Part shown: piece after piece, positions 1 to 6,415 of the stretch
Numbering within the stretch: the first letter of the stretch is position 1
Layout: every line of letters begins with the position of its first letter
Assembly (NCBI GenBank): GCA_910587355.1
Contig: CAJUKF010000053.1
Coordinates: forward strand, 1-17,180
DNA: 17,180 nt
Source: an uncultured Muribaculaceae bacterium
GTDB lineage: Bacteria > Bacteroidota > Bacteroidia > Bacteroidales > Muribaculaceae
Direction: 5' to 3'
The notes under the pieces: model-generated
Seen by the model: the letters and a program-made list of their open reading frames with translations, nothing else
Database searches by the model: none
Told to the model about the DNA's origin: nothing
Position numbers and translations under genes: made by a program

Positions 1-341
1 TCAACGGCAAGCTCACCGGTATCTCGATGCGTGTCCCCACCCTCGACGTATCTGTTGTTGACCTCACCGCAAACCTCGTTAAACCCGCTACCAAAGCCGA
101 CATCTGCGCTGCCATGAAAGAAGCTGCAGAAGGCGAGCTCAAAGGTGTGCTCGGTTACACCGAAGACGCTGTCGTTTCGAGTGACTTCCTCGGCGACACA
201 CGCACTTCTATCTTCGACGCAAACGCCGGCGTTTACCTCACCGATACCTTCGTTAAGGTTATCAGCTGGTACGACAACGAAATCGGCTACTCGAACAAAG
301 TGCTCGACCTCATCGCTATCATGAAGAAATACAACGGCTGA
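1..341 (+). CDS. gap: Glyceraldehyde-3-phosphate dehydrogenase, C-terminal fragment
   Basis: This is the 3' end of a gene that begins left of the window; the frame reads from base 3 and stops with TGA at 339-341. About 112 residues are visible. They match the C-terminal part of the GAPDH catalytic domain: NGKLTGIS followed by RVPTLDVSVVDLT, then the late motifs SWYDNEIGYSNKVLDLI. The NAD-binding domain and the catalytic cysteine lie outside. The enzyme converts glyceraldehyde 3-phosphate to 1,3-bisphosphoglycerate in cytosolic glycolysis. The internal ATG at base 27 is not a start, because the conserved GAPDH reading continues upstream of it. An intrinsic terminator follows directly, so the gene ends its own transcription unit. 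Confidence 0.97.
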   Translation, partial: NGKLTGISMRVPTLDVSVVDLTANLVKPATKADICAAMKEAAEGELKGVLGYTEDAVVSSDFLGDTRTSIFDANAGVYLTDTFVKVISWYDNEIGYSNKVLDLIAIMKKYNG

Positions 342-362
342 TTAACCGCTGCTTCATAGCAT

Positions 363-396
363 AAAAACTCCGACAGCCCCGCTGCCGGAGTTTTTT
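363..396 (+). terminator. Intrinsic terminator after the GAPDH gene
   Basis: The arms AAAAACTCCG (363-372) and CGGAGTTTTT (386-395) pair perfectly. Inside them CAG pairs with CTG around a short CCCCG loop, with one A/C mismatch. The arm ends in a run of six T. The A-run on the left would give a T-run on the other strand too, but no minus-strand gene ends here. Confidence 0.92.
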
Positions 397-397
397 A

Positions 398-429
398 TTT
401 GGCAGGAATACGCTTTTTATTTACCTTTG
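398..429 (+). promoter_or_regulatory. Bacteroidetes-type promoter for ribE
   Basis: TTTG at 398-401 and TACCTTTG at 422-429 match the Bacteroidetes -33 (TTTG) and -7 (TAnnTTTG) elements with a 20-bp gap, close to the usual spacing. Transcription would start near 436. A small hairpin, TTCCGG (445-450) and CCGGAA (458-463) around a 7-nt loop, would lie near the 5' end of the leader. Confidence 0.75.
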
Positions 430-509
430 CCATCTAAACGGCTCTTCCGGAAACCAGCCGGAACCCTATGCCGATGAAAACGACTAAATCAGTTAAAAAC
501 CATATACGT

Positions 510-1121
510 ATGTTCTCAGGAATTGTAGAAGAAGCCGCTTCCGTCGTGGCAATAACCCGCAAGGACGCAAACATCGACCTGACTATCCGCTGTTCGTTCG
601 CCGACGAGCTTCATATCGACCAGTCTGTTGCTCACAACGGCGTTTGCCTCACTGTTGTTAACCTCGGGCCGGACAACACATACACCGTTACAGCCGTCCG
701 CGAAACCCTCGAGCGCTCCAACCTTGGCCTTCTGCACGAAGGCGACCTGGTAAATCTCGAGCGTTCCATGCTCATGAACGGACGCCTCGACGGCCACATC
801 GTGCAGGGGCACGTCGACACAACAGCTGTCTGCACGGAAGTGGAGAATGCCGACGGAAGCACATACTTCACGTTTGTATACGACACCACCCCCGAAATGG
901 TGGCCAAAGGCTATATGACCGTCGAGAAAGGCTCGGTCACAGTAAACGGCGTGAGCCTCACCGTATGCGACAGCACTCCCCGCTCCTTCCGTGTGGCCAT
1001 TATCCCCTACACATTCGAGCACACTAATTTCTGCACAATTCAGCCCGGCACACGCGTCAACCTCGAGTTTGACATAATAGGCAAATATCTCGCCCGTCTC
1101 ACCGAACTGCGCAATCTCTGA
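510..1121 (+). CDS. ribE: Riboflavin synthase (alpha chain)
   Basis: The 203-residue product joins two molecules of 6,7-dimethyl-8-ribityllumazine into riboflavin and a pyrimidinedione, the last step of vitamin B2 synthesis in the cytosol. It shows the internal two-fold repeat typical of the family: the N-terminal barrel starts MFSGIVEE and carries SVAHNGVCLTVV, and the second barrel carries VEKGSVTVNGVSLTV. GHIVQGHVDTTA sits at the junction. I chose the ATG at 510 because MFSGIVEE is the conserved family start; upstream in-frame ATGs at 468 and 474 would add 12-14 residues with no family match. Length fits the family. No FMN riboswitch fold fits in the short leader. A DUF2851 gene follows 22 bp downstream on the same strand. 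Confidence 0.96.
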   Translation: MFSGIVEEAASVVAITRKDANIDLTIRCSFADELHIDQSVAHNGVCLTVVNLGPDNTYTVTAVRETLERSNLGLLHEGDLVNLERSMLMNGRLDGHIVQGHVDTTAVCTEVENADGSTYFTFVYDTTPEMVAKGYMTVEKGSVTVNGVSLTVCDSTPRSFRVAIIPYTFEHTNFCTIQPGTRVNLEFDIIGKYLARLTELRNL

Positions 1122-1143
1122 TTCGCATTCACCTGCGGTGGCG

Positions 1144-2478
1144 ATGGAGTTGCTCATGCAATACATATGGCAGCACCGGCTGTGGCTCCCTGCAGACATG
1201 ACCACAGTTGATGGCTGCCGGGTGGAGGTAATCGACCCGGGCCTGCTGAACACCGGCCCGGGGCCCGATTTCTTCAACGCAAAAATCCGCATCGGTTCGC
1301 GTATATGGGCCGGAAACGTGGAGATGCATGTGCGTGCGTCAGACTGGCACCGGCACGGCCATGACCGCGACCGCGCATACGATACCGTAATTCTCCATGT
1401 CGTCGCCCGCGACGACTGCCGCATTCACCGCCCCGGAGGGGAGGAAATACCTCAGCTGGTAATGCCTTGCGCCACAGACTTCAGCACCATATATAATGAA
1501 ATGGTGAATGACCCTGTATCGCAGCTACCGTGCGCGCGCCACATCGCCTCACTGCCCCGCATATACATCACCGACTGGCTTACAGCACTCGCTTTCGAGC
1601 GGCTTTATCAGAAATCCGACCGGGTCGCCCGATATGTCGGCGATTCAGCAGGCGACTGGGGCGAGGCCATCTACATCGTGCTGGCCCGTGCACTCGGATT
1701 CGGCACAAACAGCGACACGTTCGAGCGCGTCGCCCGTCAGACACCGTTACGAAAACTCTTGCGTCACCGAGGCGACACCAATGCCATCGAAGCCGCCCTA
1801 TTCGGGCAGGCCGGATTACTCGACAATATTCCCGATGACTCGGACCGCGCCGATTACACACAGCGTCTGAGACAGGATTATGCCTTTATGTCTGCCAAAT
1901 ACGGCTTTAAACGCCCCGTATCGGTCTCGTGGCGCATGGGACGTATGCGGCCGCAGAATTTTCCGCACCGACGCATAGCCGCACTTGCACAAATGGTGTC
2001 CGACGGCTTCACTATCGGATACGACTTACTCCACGCCGAGACGGAGGCCGATGTACGCGCACTCTTCGATGTGCGCCTGCATCAATACTGGAAAAGTCAC
2101 TATAATTTCAACCGTACACATGACAGTGACACACAATGGCACCCCGGTGAAAAAGCCCTGAGCAAAACTTCGGTAAATACCCTCATAATCAACGTTGCAG
2201 CTCCCGTCATGCATGCCTACGGCACCATTACCGGACATTCCGCATTGTGCGAGCGCGCTGTCGAACTGCTGCAGAGCATCCCCTCGGAAAACAATTCAAT
2301 CATACGGCTGTTCGAATCCGCCGGAATCGACTGCCCCGACGCGTTCACCTCTCAGGCCCTGATTCAGCTGCGCCGCAACTATTGTGAACCACGAAAATGT
2401 CTCTATTGCCGCATAGGGCATCGCTATCTGGCCACACGCGCAATCCGCCGTGATGCCGGTGTCGACAAAAATGATTAA
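1144..2478 (+). CDS. DUF2851 family protein
   Basis: The 444-residue protein belongs to DUF2851, a family of unknown function common in Bacteroidetes. The N-terminus MELLMQYIWQHRLW is followed by the family signature around VEVIDPGLLNTGPGPDFFNA, then AGNVEMHVRASDWHRHGHD and VILHVVARDD. The C-terminus has a cysteine pair in CLYCRIGHRYLA. The conserved Asp/Glu/His residues near GPDF, EMH and DW could form a metal or nuclease-like site, but that is a guess. I see no signal peptide or membrane segment, so it is probably cytosolic. A GTG at 1138 is an alternative start; ATG at 1144 agrees better with the family N-terminus. It lies between ribE and the Fe-S protein gene, probably in the same transcription unit. 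Confidence 0.9.
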   Translation: MELLMQYIWQHRLWLPADMTTVDGCRVEVIDPGLLNTGPGPDFFNAKIRIGSRIWAGNVEMHVRASDWHRHGHDRDRAYDTVILHVVARDDCRIHRPGGEEIPQLVMPCATDFSTIYNEMVNDPVSQLPCARHIASLPRIYITDWLTALAFERLYQKSDRVARYVGDSAGDWGEAIYIVLARALGFGTNSDTFERVARQTPLRKLLRHRGDTNAIEAALFGQAGLLDNIPDDSDRADYTQRLRQDYAFMSAKYGFKRPVSVSWRMGRMRPQNFPHRRIAALAQMVSDGFTIGYDLLHAETEADVRALFDVRLHQYWKSHYNFNRTHDSDTQWHPGEKALSKTSVNTLIINVAAPVMHAYGTITGHSALCERAVELLQSIPSENNSIIRLFESAGIDCPDAFTSQALIQLRRNYCEPRKCLYCRIGHRYLATRAIRRDAGVDKND

Positions 2479-2483
2479 CTTTG
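2476..2483 (+). promoter_or_regulatory. Candidate internal promoter (-7 box) before the Fe-S protein gene
   Basis: TAACTTTG matches TAnnTTTG exactly and overlaps the TAA stop of the DUF2851 gene, 18 bp before the next ATG. I see no convincing TTTG about 20 bp upstream, so this is a partial match. It could give the Fe-S protein, thyA and folA genes a transcript of their own. Confidence 0.45.
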
Positions 2484-2501
2484 CATAAACAGTAAAGAAA
2501 A

Positions 2502-3362
2502 ATGTACCGGCTGATTCGCATAGCACGCATCATTATATCCCTCATAGCCATGGCCGTTCCTACCTGGGCCCTCATTGCCGGCTACGAGAGCGTGTTCGTG
2601 CGTATGCAGATTCTGACGGCACTTCTGTCGGGAGTAAGCGTCACACTGCTTTTCTGGGCATTGGTAACCATCATTTACGGTCGCCTGTATTGCTCCACTG
2701 TGTGTCCGCTCGGCACACTTATGGACTGCGTCTCCTCCACAAGCCGCCTCGTGCGCCGCAAGAGCCAGGCCTACCGCTACCGGCCCCCATCGCGTAAGAC
2801 CCGGCTTGTATTTCTGCTGCTCACCCTGCTGTTTCTGCTGTCAGGCACAACAATAATACCTACTCTTCTCGACCCATACAGTGCATATGCACGTATGGTG
2901 AAAGAATTTCTGGCCATTCCATTCGGTAAGGCAGAGGCTCCCGTACGCTTTGCCTTAGCTACATTTGCAGTCGCCGGAGTCACGGCAGTCACCGTGGTGG
3001 CCGTATCATGGAAACACGGACGCCTGCTGTGCAACACCGTCTGCCCTATCGGTACCGTGCTCGGCTACGGCTCAAGACGCCCGTATTTCCACTTTGAAAT
3101 CGACCCTGACCGCTGCATCAACTGCGGCGAATGCGAGCGGGTATGCAAATCGGGATGCATAAAGCTTCCCGAAAAGACTATTGACCACTCCCGCTGTGTG
3201 GTATGCTTCGACTGCGTCACAGTATGCCCCAATGCGGCTATAACATACAAAAACGGCCGCTATAGGCTCGACATGCCCATGATGCGGCGTGTCCAGACAT
3301 CAGGGCCCTCACTCCGCACTACCGCTCCACAACAGAATTCTGTAACCTGCTCAAAAAAATGA
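2502..3362 (+). CDS. Membrane-bound 2[4Fe-4S] ferredoxin-type protein, NapH-like
   Basis: The 286-residue protein has about four hydrophobic membrane segments: IIISLIAMAVPTWALI near the N-terminus, VSVTLLFWALVTIIYG, VFLLLTLLFLLSG and FALATFAVAGVTAVTVVAV. Two cysteine motifs follow membrane segments (YCSTVCPLG and LLCNTVCPIG), as in the NapH/MauN/RdxA-like polyferredoxins. Two C-x2-C-x2-C-x3-C clusters sit at residues 205-215 and 232-242, enough for two [4Fe-4S] centres. It should carry electrons at the inner membrane, but no partner oxidoreductase gene is visible here, so donor and acceptor are unknown. Its stop codon overlaps the thyA start as ATGA. Confidence 0.85.
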   Translation: MYRLIRIARIIISLIAMAVPTWALIAGYESVFVRMQILTALLSGVSVTLLFWALVTIIYGRLYCSTVCPLGTLMDCVSSTSRLVRRKSQAYRYRPPSRKTRLVFLLLTLLFLLSGTTIIPTLLDPYSAYARMVKEFLAIPFGKAEAPVRFALATFAVAGVTAVTVVAVSWKHGRLLCNTVCPIGTVLGYGSRRPYFHFEIDPDRCINCGECERVCKSGCIKLPEKTIDHSRCVVCFDCVTVCPNAAITYKNGRYRLDMPMMRRVQTSGPSLRTTAPQQNSVTCSKK

Positions 3363-4153
3363 AACAATATCTCCAACTTCTCGACCATATACTCAAAAAC
3401 GGCACTGAAAAAAGCGACCGTACCGGAACGGGCACTCGCTCGGTATTCGGCTACCAGATGCGATTCGACCTCGCCGACGGCTTCCCTCTACTGACTACAA
3501 AAAAACTCCACCTGAAATCAATCATACACGAGCTTCTTTGGTTTCTGAAAGGCGACACCAACGTGCGCTATCTGCAGGAAAACGGAGTGCGGATATGGAA
3601 CGAATGGGCCGACGAGAACGGCGACCTCGGACACGTCTACGGATACCAGTGGCGGTCGTGGCCCGACTATAACGGCGGCTTCATCGACCAGATTGCAGAA
3701 GCGCAGAACACCATACGCCACAACCCCGATTCACGCCGCATAATCGTGAGCGCCTGGAATGTGGCCGACATCAACAACATGAAACTGCCGCCTTGCCATG
3801 CGCTGTTTCAGTTCTACGTCGCCGACGGGCGCCTGTCGCTCCAGCTATATCAGCGCTCCGCCGACTGCTTCCTCGGCGTGCCGTTCAACATAGCCTCATA
3901 TGCCCTCCTGCTTATGATGATGGCCCAGAGCACCGGCCTCCAGCCGGGAGAATTCATCCACACTCTCGGCGACGCACATCTTTATCTCAATCACCTTGAG
4001 CAGGCCCGGCTCCAGCTCACACGCGAGCCACGTCCGCTGCCTAAAATGATAATCAATCCCGACAAAAAAGATATTTTTGACTTCGAGTACAGCGACTTCG
4101 GCCTCGAAGACTATAATCCGCATCCCCACATAAAAGCCGACGTCTCAGTATGA
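3359..4153 (+). CDS. thyA: Thymidylate synthase
   Basis: The enzyme methylates dUMP to dTMP using 5,10-methylenetetrahydrofolate, which becomes dihydrofolate. The 264 residues equal the length of E. coli ThyA. The catalytic cysteine in LPPCHALFQFYV is residue 146, as in E. coli. Other family motifs are KSDRTGTGTRSVFG near the N-terminus, YGYQWRSWPDYNGG, QRSADCFLGVPFNIASYALL (nucleotide and folate binding) and the C-terminal PHPHIKADVSV. The start overlaps the stop of the Fe-S protein gene (ATGA) and its own stop overlaps the folA start (ATGA). Translation of the three is therefore likely coupled, and ThyA's product dihydrofolate is the substrate of the next gene product. Confidence 0.99.
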   Translation: MKQYLQLLDHILKNGTEKSDRTGTGTRSVFGYQMRFDLADGFPLLTTKKLHLKSIIHELLWFLKGDTNVRYLQENGVRIWNEWADENGDLGHVYGYQWRSWPDYNGGFIDQIAEAQNTIRHNPDSRRIIVSAWNVADINNMKLPPCHALFQFYVADGRLSLQLYQRSADCFLGVPFNIASYALLLMMMAQSTGLQPGEFIHTLGDAHLYLNHLEQARLQLTREPRPLPKMIINPDKKDIFDFEYSDFGLEDYNPHPHIKADVSV

Positions 4154-4623
4154 CACACCTAATCGTTGCTATCGACCGCAAGGGAGCCATAGGCCGGGGC
4201 GGTGACCAGCTGTATTATATCAAAGAAGACCTCCGCCATTTCAAGGCCCTCACCATGGGCAACACAATCATCATGGGCCGCAAGACTTTCGAGGCGCTCC
4301 CGAAAGGCGCTTTGCCGGGCCGCAAGAATATTGTCGTTACGCGAAATCAGTCCTACTCCGCGCCGGGTGCCGAAACGGCCAACTCGATTGCCGAGGCTGT
4401 AGCAATGGCCTCGTCCGAAGCCTTCATTATCGGCGGCGCCGAAATCTACCGTCAGGGCCTTCCTCTCGCCGACATTCTGCACATCACAGTGGTAGACGAT
4501 GAAACAAGCGATGCCGACACCTTCTTCCCTCCCATACCTTTCGACAGCTTCCGCGTCACTGCCGTTTCGAGCGCCGAAACTGTGCCTCCGGTGAAGTTCT
4601 ATACCCTTAAAAGATTAAGTTAA
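4150..4623 (+). CDS. folA: Dihydrofolate reductase
   Basis: This NADPH-dependent enzyme reduces the dihydrofolate made by ThyA back to tetrahydrofolate. The 157 residues compare with 159 in E. coli. The opening MTHLIVAIDRKGAIGRGGD aligns without gaps to E. coli FolA, so the catalytic acid is Asp27 (in KEDLRHFK). The usual Trp at position 22 is Tyr here (QLYY). NADPH-binding motifs IIMGRKTFEALP, LPGRKNIVVTRN and AFIIGGAEIYRQGLPLAD are present. The C-terminus DADTFFPPIPFDSF is typical. The gene overlaps thyA by 4 nt. The Trp-to-Tyr change is a substitution in the active-site lid; I cannot say whether it changes antifolate sensitivity. Confidence 0.97.
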   Translation: MTHLIVAIDRKGAIGRGGDQLYYIKEDLRHFKALTMGNTIIMGRKTFEALPKGALPGRKNIVVTRNQSYSAPGAETANSIAEAVAMASSEAFIIGGAEIYRQGLPLADILHITVVDDETSDADTFFPPIPFDSFRVTAVSSAETVPPVKFYTLKRLS

Positions 4624-4642
4624 ATACAACAAGAAACATTAC

Positions 4643-4688
4643 TGTTACAATCATATTACAATATATTGCGTGTAACAATATTGTAACA
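4643..4688. repeat. Overlapping inverted repeats of a TTACAAT motif
   Basis: TTACAATAT (4656-4664) is the perfect reverse complement of ATATTGTAA (4678-4686), with a 13-nt spacer. TGTTACAAT (4643-4651) is the perfect reverse complement of ATTGTAACA (4680-4688). The right arm can therefore pair with either left arm, giving two mutually exclusive hairpins. No T-run follows, so it does not look like an intrinsic terminator. It lies 167 bp upstream of the sigma factor start and 20 bp after folA. It could be an operator, a Rho-independent processing site, or chance in AT-rich DNA. Confidence 0.55.
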
Positions 4689-4780
4689 AATGTAGTAAAC
4701 TTTAATTATCTGTGATTCAATCTATTACGGCCCACAATAAGGTATTATATTACGATTAACATTTATTCACACAAAAATTC

Positions 4781-4809
4781 TTGCATTGCCTGAAAAGTAC
4801 GTAATTTTG
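4781..4809 (+). promoter_or_regulatory. Candidate promoter for the sigma factor gene
   Basis: TTG at 4781-4783 and TAATTTTG at 4802-4809 fit the Bacteroidetes -33 and -7 elements with an 18-bp gap. Transcription would begin near 4816, leaving a leader of about 40 nt that is AT-rich and has no obvious Shine-Dalgarno sequence. The rest of the 232-bp spacer after folA is AT-rich and holds the inverted repeats near 4643-4688. Confidence 0.6.
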
Positions 4810-4855
4810 AGCATCAAAGGACAAAATTCTTACTCACTCCTCAAAATATACCAAT

Positions 4856-5359
4856 ATGGCAAGCGTAAAGTTTCAACACAATCTGATGAATTTGCAAAGC
4901 AATATGCTCAACTTCGCATATATGCTTACATCCAACCGCGACGATGCTTACGACCTGCTTCAGAGCACAACTCTAAAGGCGTTGAAAAATGAAGACAAGT
5001 ACACTGAAGGTACAAACTTCAAAGGGTGGGTCTTCACCATCATGCGCAATATTTTTATCAACAATTATCGCCAGAGCGTCCGTCAGGCCACTTTAGTCGA
5101 TATAACCGACAACTTCTATCACCTCAATCTGTCACAGGATTCCGGTCTTGAGACCCCCGAAGGAAGCTATAGTGTAAACGAAATCACCGATGCCATCAAC
5201 AGCTTCTCCGACGAATACCGCATACCATTCTCAATGCACGTTTCCGGCTATAAATACGAGGAAATCGCCGAATATACAGGTCTCCCGGTAGGCACCATCA
5301 AAAGCCGCATATTCACCGCACGCAAGCGACTCCGCGAACGTTTCAGCGACTACCGTTAA
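4856..5359 (+). CDS. Small sigma-70 family (ECF-like) RNA polymerase sigma factor
   Basis: The 167-residue protein has the two-domain layout of ECF sigma factors. Region 2 spans roughly residues 10-80, with the DDAYDLLQSTTLKAL and GWVFTIMRNIFINNYR segments (core-enzyme and -10 contacts). Region 4 spans roughly 105-163, with a helix-turn-helix YEEIAEYTGLPVGTIKSRIF and the basic tail ARKRLRERF. It should direct RNA polymerase to a set of promoters; the set is unknown. No anti-sigma factor gene or SusC/FecR-type partner lies next to it, and the neighbouring genes point the other way, so it is not a typical cell-surface-signalling sigma pair. The ATG at 4856 gives a start matching the compact family length. 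Confidence 0.93.
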   Translation: MASVKFQHNLMNLQSNMLNFAYMLTSNRDDAYDLLQSTTLKALKNEDKYTEGTNFKGWVFTIMRNIFINNYRQSVRQATLVDITDNFYHLNLSQDSGLETPEGSYSVNEITDAINSFSDEYRIPFSMHVSGYKYEEIAEYTGLPVGTIKSRIFTARKRLRERFSDYR

Positions 5360-5380
5360 TCAGGACACAAGTTCTCCGGC

Positions 5381-5878
5381 TCAGCGTACGACAAAAAGCG
5401 TGTCGACCGATATGGTGACTTCGTAAGGCGATGCCTCGACCGTGCCCCGTGGCTGCGGCGAGCGGACGTGATAGAATGCAAACTGCGTGTCCCACGATTT
5501 TATGCTCACCTGACGCGTCTCTGACACAGGAATATTCACGGGCACGTGGTGCGAGGCCTTGTGAAGCATCCGGTGCGATGTATCGTAATATGTGATTGTG
5601 AATGACAAGGCCGCAATCTCGGCCTTCGCATTATTTGTAGCGAAAAAAGTCTCGCGACGCGAGCGCAGCGGCTTGTCGTAGCCGTTCACATCAAGAGTAT
5701 GAGGCTCTGGCGATACAATAGTGTCAAACAGCACAGAATCGACTTTTAAATCCGCTGCGGCAATCCCGCCAGCAGGCCGGAGTTTGTTTCTCGTAGTGCG
5801 TTGGGCATAAGCCGCTGAGCCGAGCATGAACGCACACAGCATATAAAAGAAAAAACGGAGAACTCGCGACATTTTCAT
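5381..5878 (-). CDS. Small exported protein of unknown function
   Basis: I do not recognise the family. Starting at the ATG at 5878 (MKMSRVL), the product is 165 residues; another start at 5872 lies two codons on, and a longer frame to 5944 would overlap the upstream gene by 59 bp. The N-terminus RVLRFFFYMLCAFMLGSAAYAQ is a good signal peptide with cleavage near AYAQ. The mature part is rich in beta-type sequence with alternating hydrophobic residues (AALSFTITYYDTSHRML, then SPYEVTISVDTLFVVR at the end) and contains no cysteine. This suggests a beta-sandwich in the periplasm or at the surface. It is the last gene of the minus-strand run, 7 bp after its upstream neighbour. Confidence 0.75.
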   Translation of the reverse strand: MKMSRVLRFFFYMLCAFMLGSAAYAQRTTRNKLRPAGGIAAADLKVDSVLFDTIVSPEPHTLDVNGYDKPLRSRRETFFATNNAKAEIAALSFTITYYDTSHRMLHKASHHVPVNIPVSETRQVSIKSWDTQFAFYHVRSPQPRGTVEASPYEVTISVDTLFVVR

Positions 5879-5885
5879 AGCTGAT

Positions 5886-6404
5886 TCAAAGTATAACAGG
5901 ATAAGAAGAATATTTATCTGAAAGCCGCATGGCACCATCAACATTTTTCGGACGCGTATCTATCTCGCTTATGCCGACGCGAAAAAGATAAGGAATCCAA
6001 CGCAGCAGATTCACACGTTTGCCGCGCCGGTAAGGTGTGATAGTGAATGAGCGGAAATCAGGTTCGAATTTAAATATGAACCGATGGGTTTTCGAAGTCG
6101 GCCCGTTTCCTGGGTTTGCGAGAAGCGTTGCATCGAAATCATACGGCGTCCCCGTAGATGTCATCTCTCCCATATTTACATACTGTCCTATCGACATATC
6201 GGCGGAAGACACCAGTACAAGGTCGAACACTCCGCTGCGACCCGCCCGCGGACGTATCTCAAATATCGCACCGTCTCCTCCGGCCTGCCAGCGCCCCTCA
6301 GGTGAAAAACCCTCCGCATCATCGGAGAAGTCACTCACCAGCGGCGGAGTTCCGGAGGCCACCGCCCACAGCATCAGAAATGATATGAGGAGAGAGAGTC
6401 GCAT
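5886..6404 (-). CDS. Exported protein of unknown function
   Basis: The 172-residue product begins MRLSLLISFLMLWAVASG, a clear signal peptide. I do not recognise a named domain. The mature part is mostly predicted beta-strand, with the segments GVFDLVLVSSADMSIGQYV, HRFIFKFEPDFRSFTITPY and LRWIPYLFRVGISEIDTRP followed by KNVDGAMRL near the end; similar sequences are, from memory, found in other Bacteroidetes. No lipobox cysteine is seen after the signal, so it is probably periplasmic or secreted. It starts 11 bp after the DUF3078 gene ends and is followed 7 bp later by a second small exported protein, so the two probably share a transcript. Confidence 0.78.
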   Translation of the reverse strand: MRLSLLISFLMLWAVASGTPPLVSDFSDDAEGFSPEGRWQAGGDGAIFEIRPRAGRSGVFDLVLVSSADMSIGQYVNMGEMTSTGTPYDFDATLLANPGNGPTSKTHRFIFKFEPDFRSFTITPYRRGKRVNLLRWIPYLFRVGISEIDTRPKNVDGAMRLSDKYSSYPVIL

Positions 6405-6415
6405 AGTACGTGGAA

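Noticed and set aside
430..509. FMN riboswitch before ribE
   Set aside because: The predicted leader is about 74 nt and lacks the conserved multi-helix FMN aptamer; only one small hairpin is seen.
516..1424. 302-codon open frame on the minus strand across ribE and DUF2851
   Set aside because: It lies antisense to two genes with clear family motifs. The C-ending codon bias of the real genes removes stops from the antisense frame.
4786..4992. 68-codon plus-strand frame before and inside the sigma factor gene
   Set aside because: It starts with TTG in the promoter region and overlaps the sigma factor in another frame, without family support.
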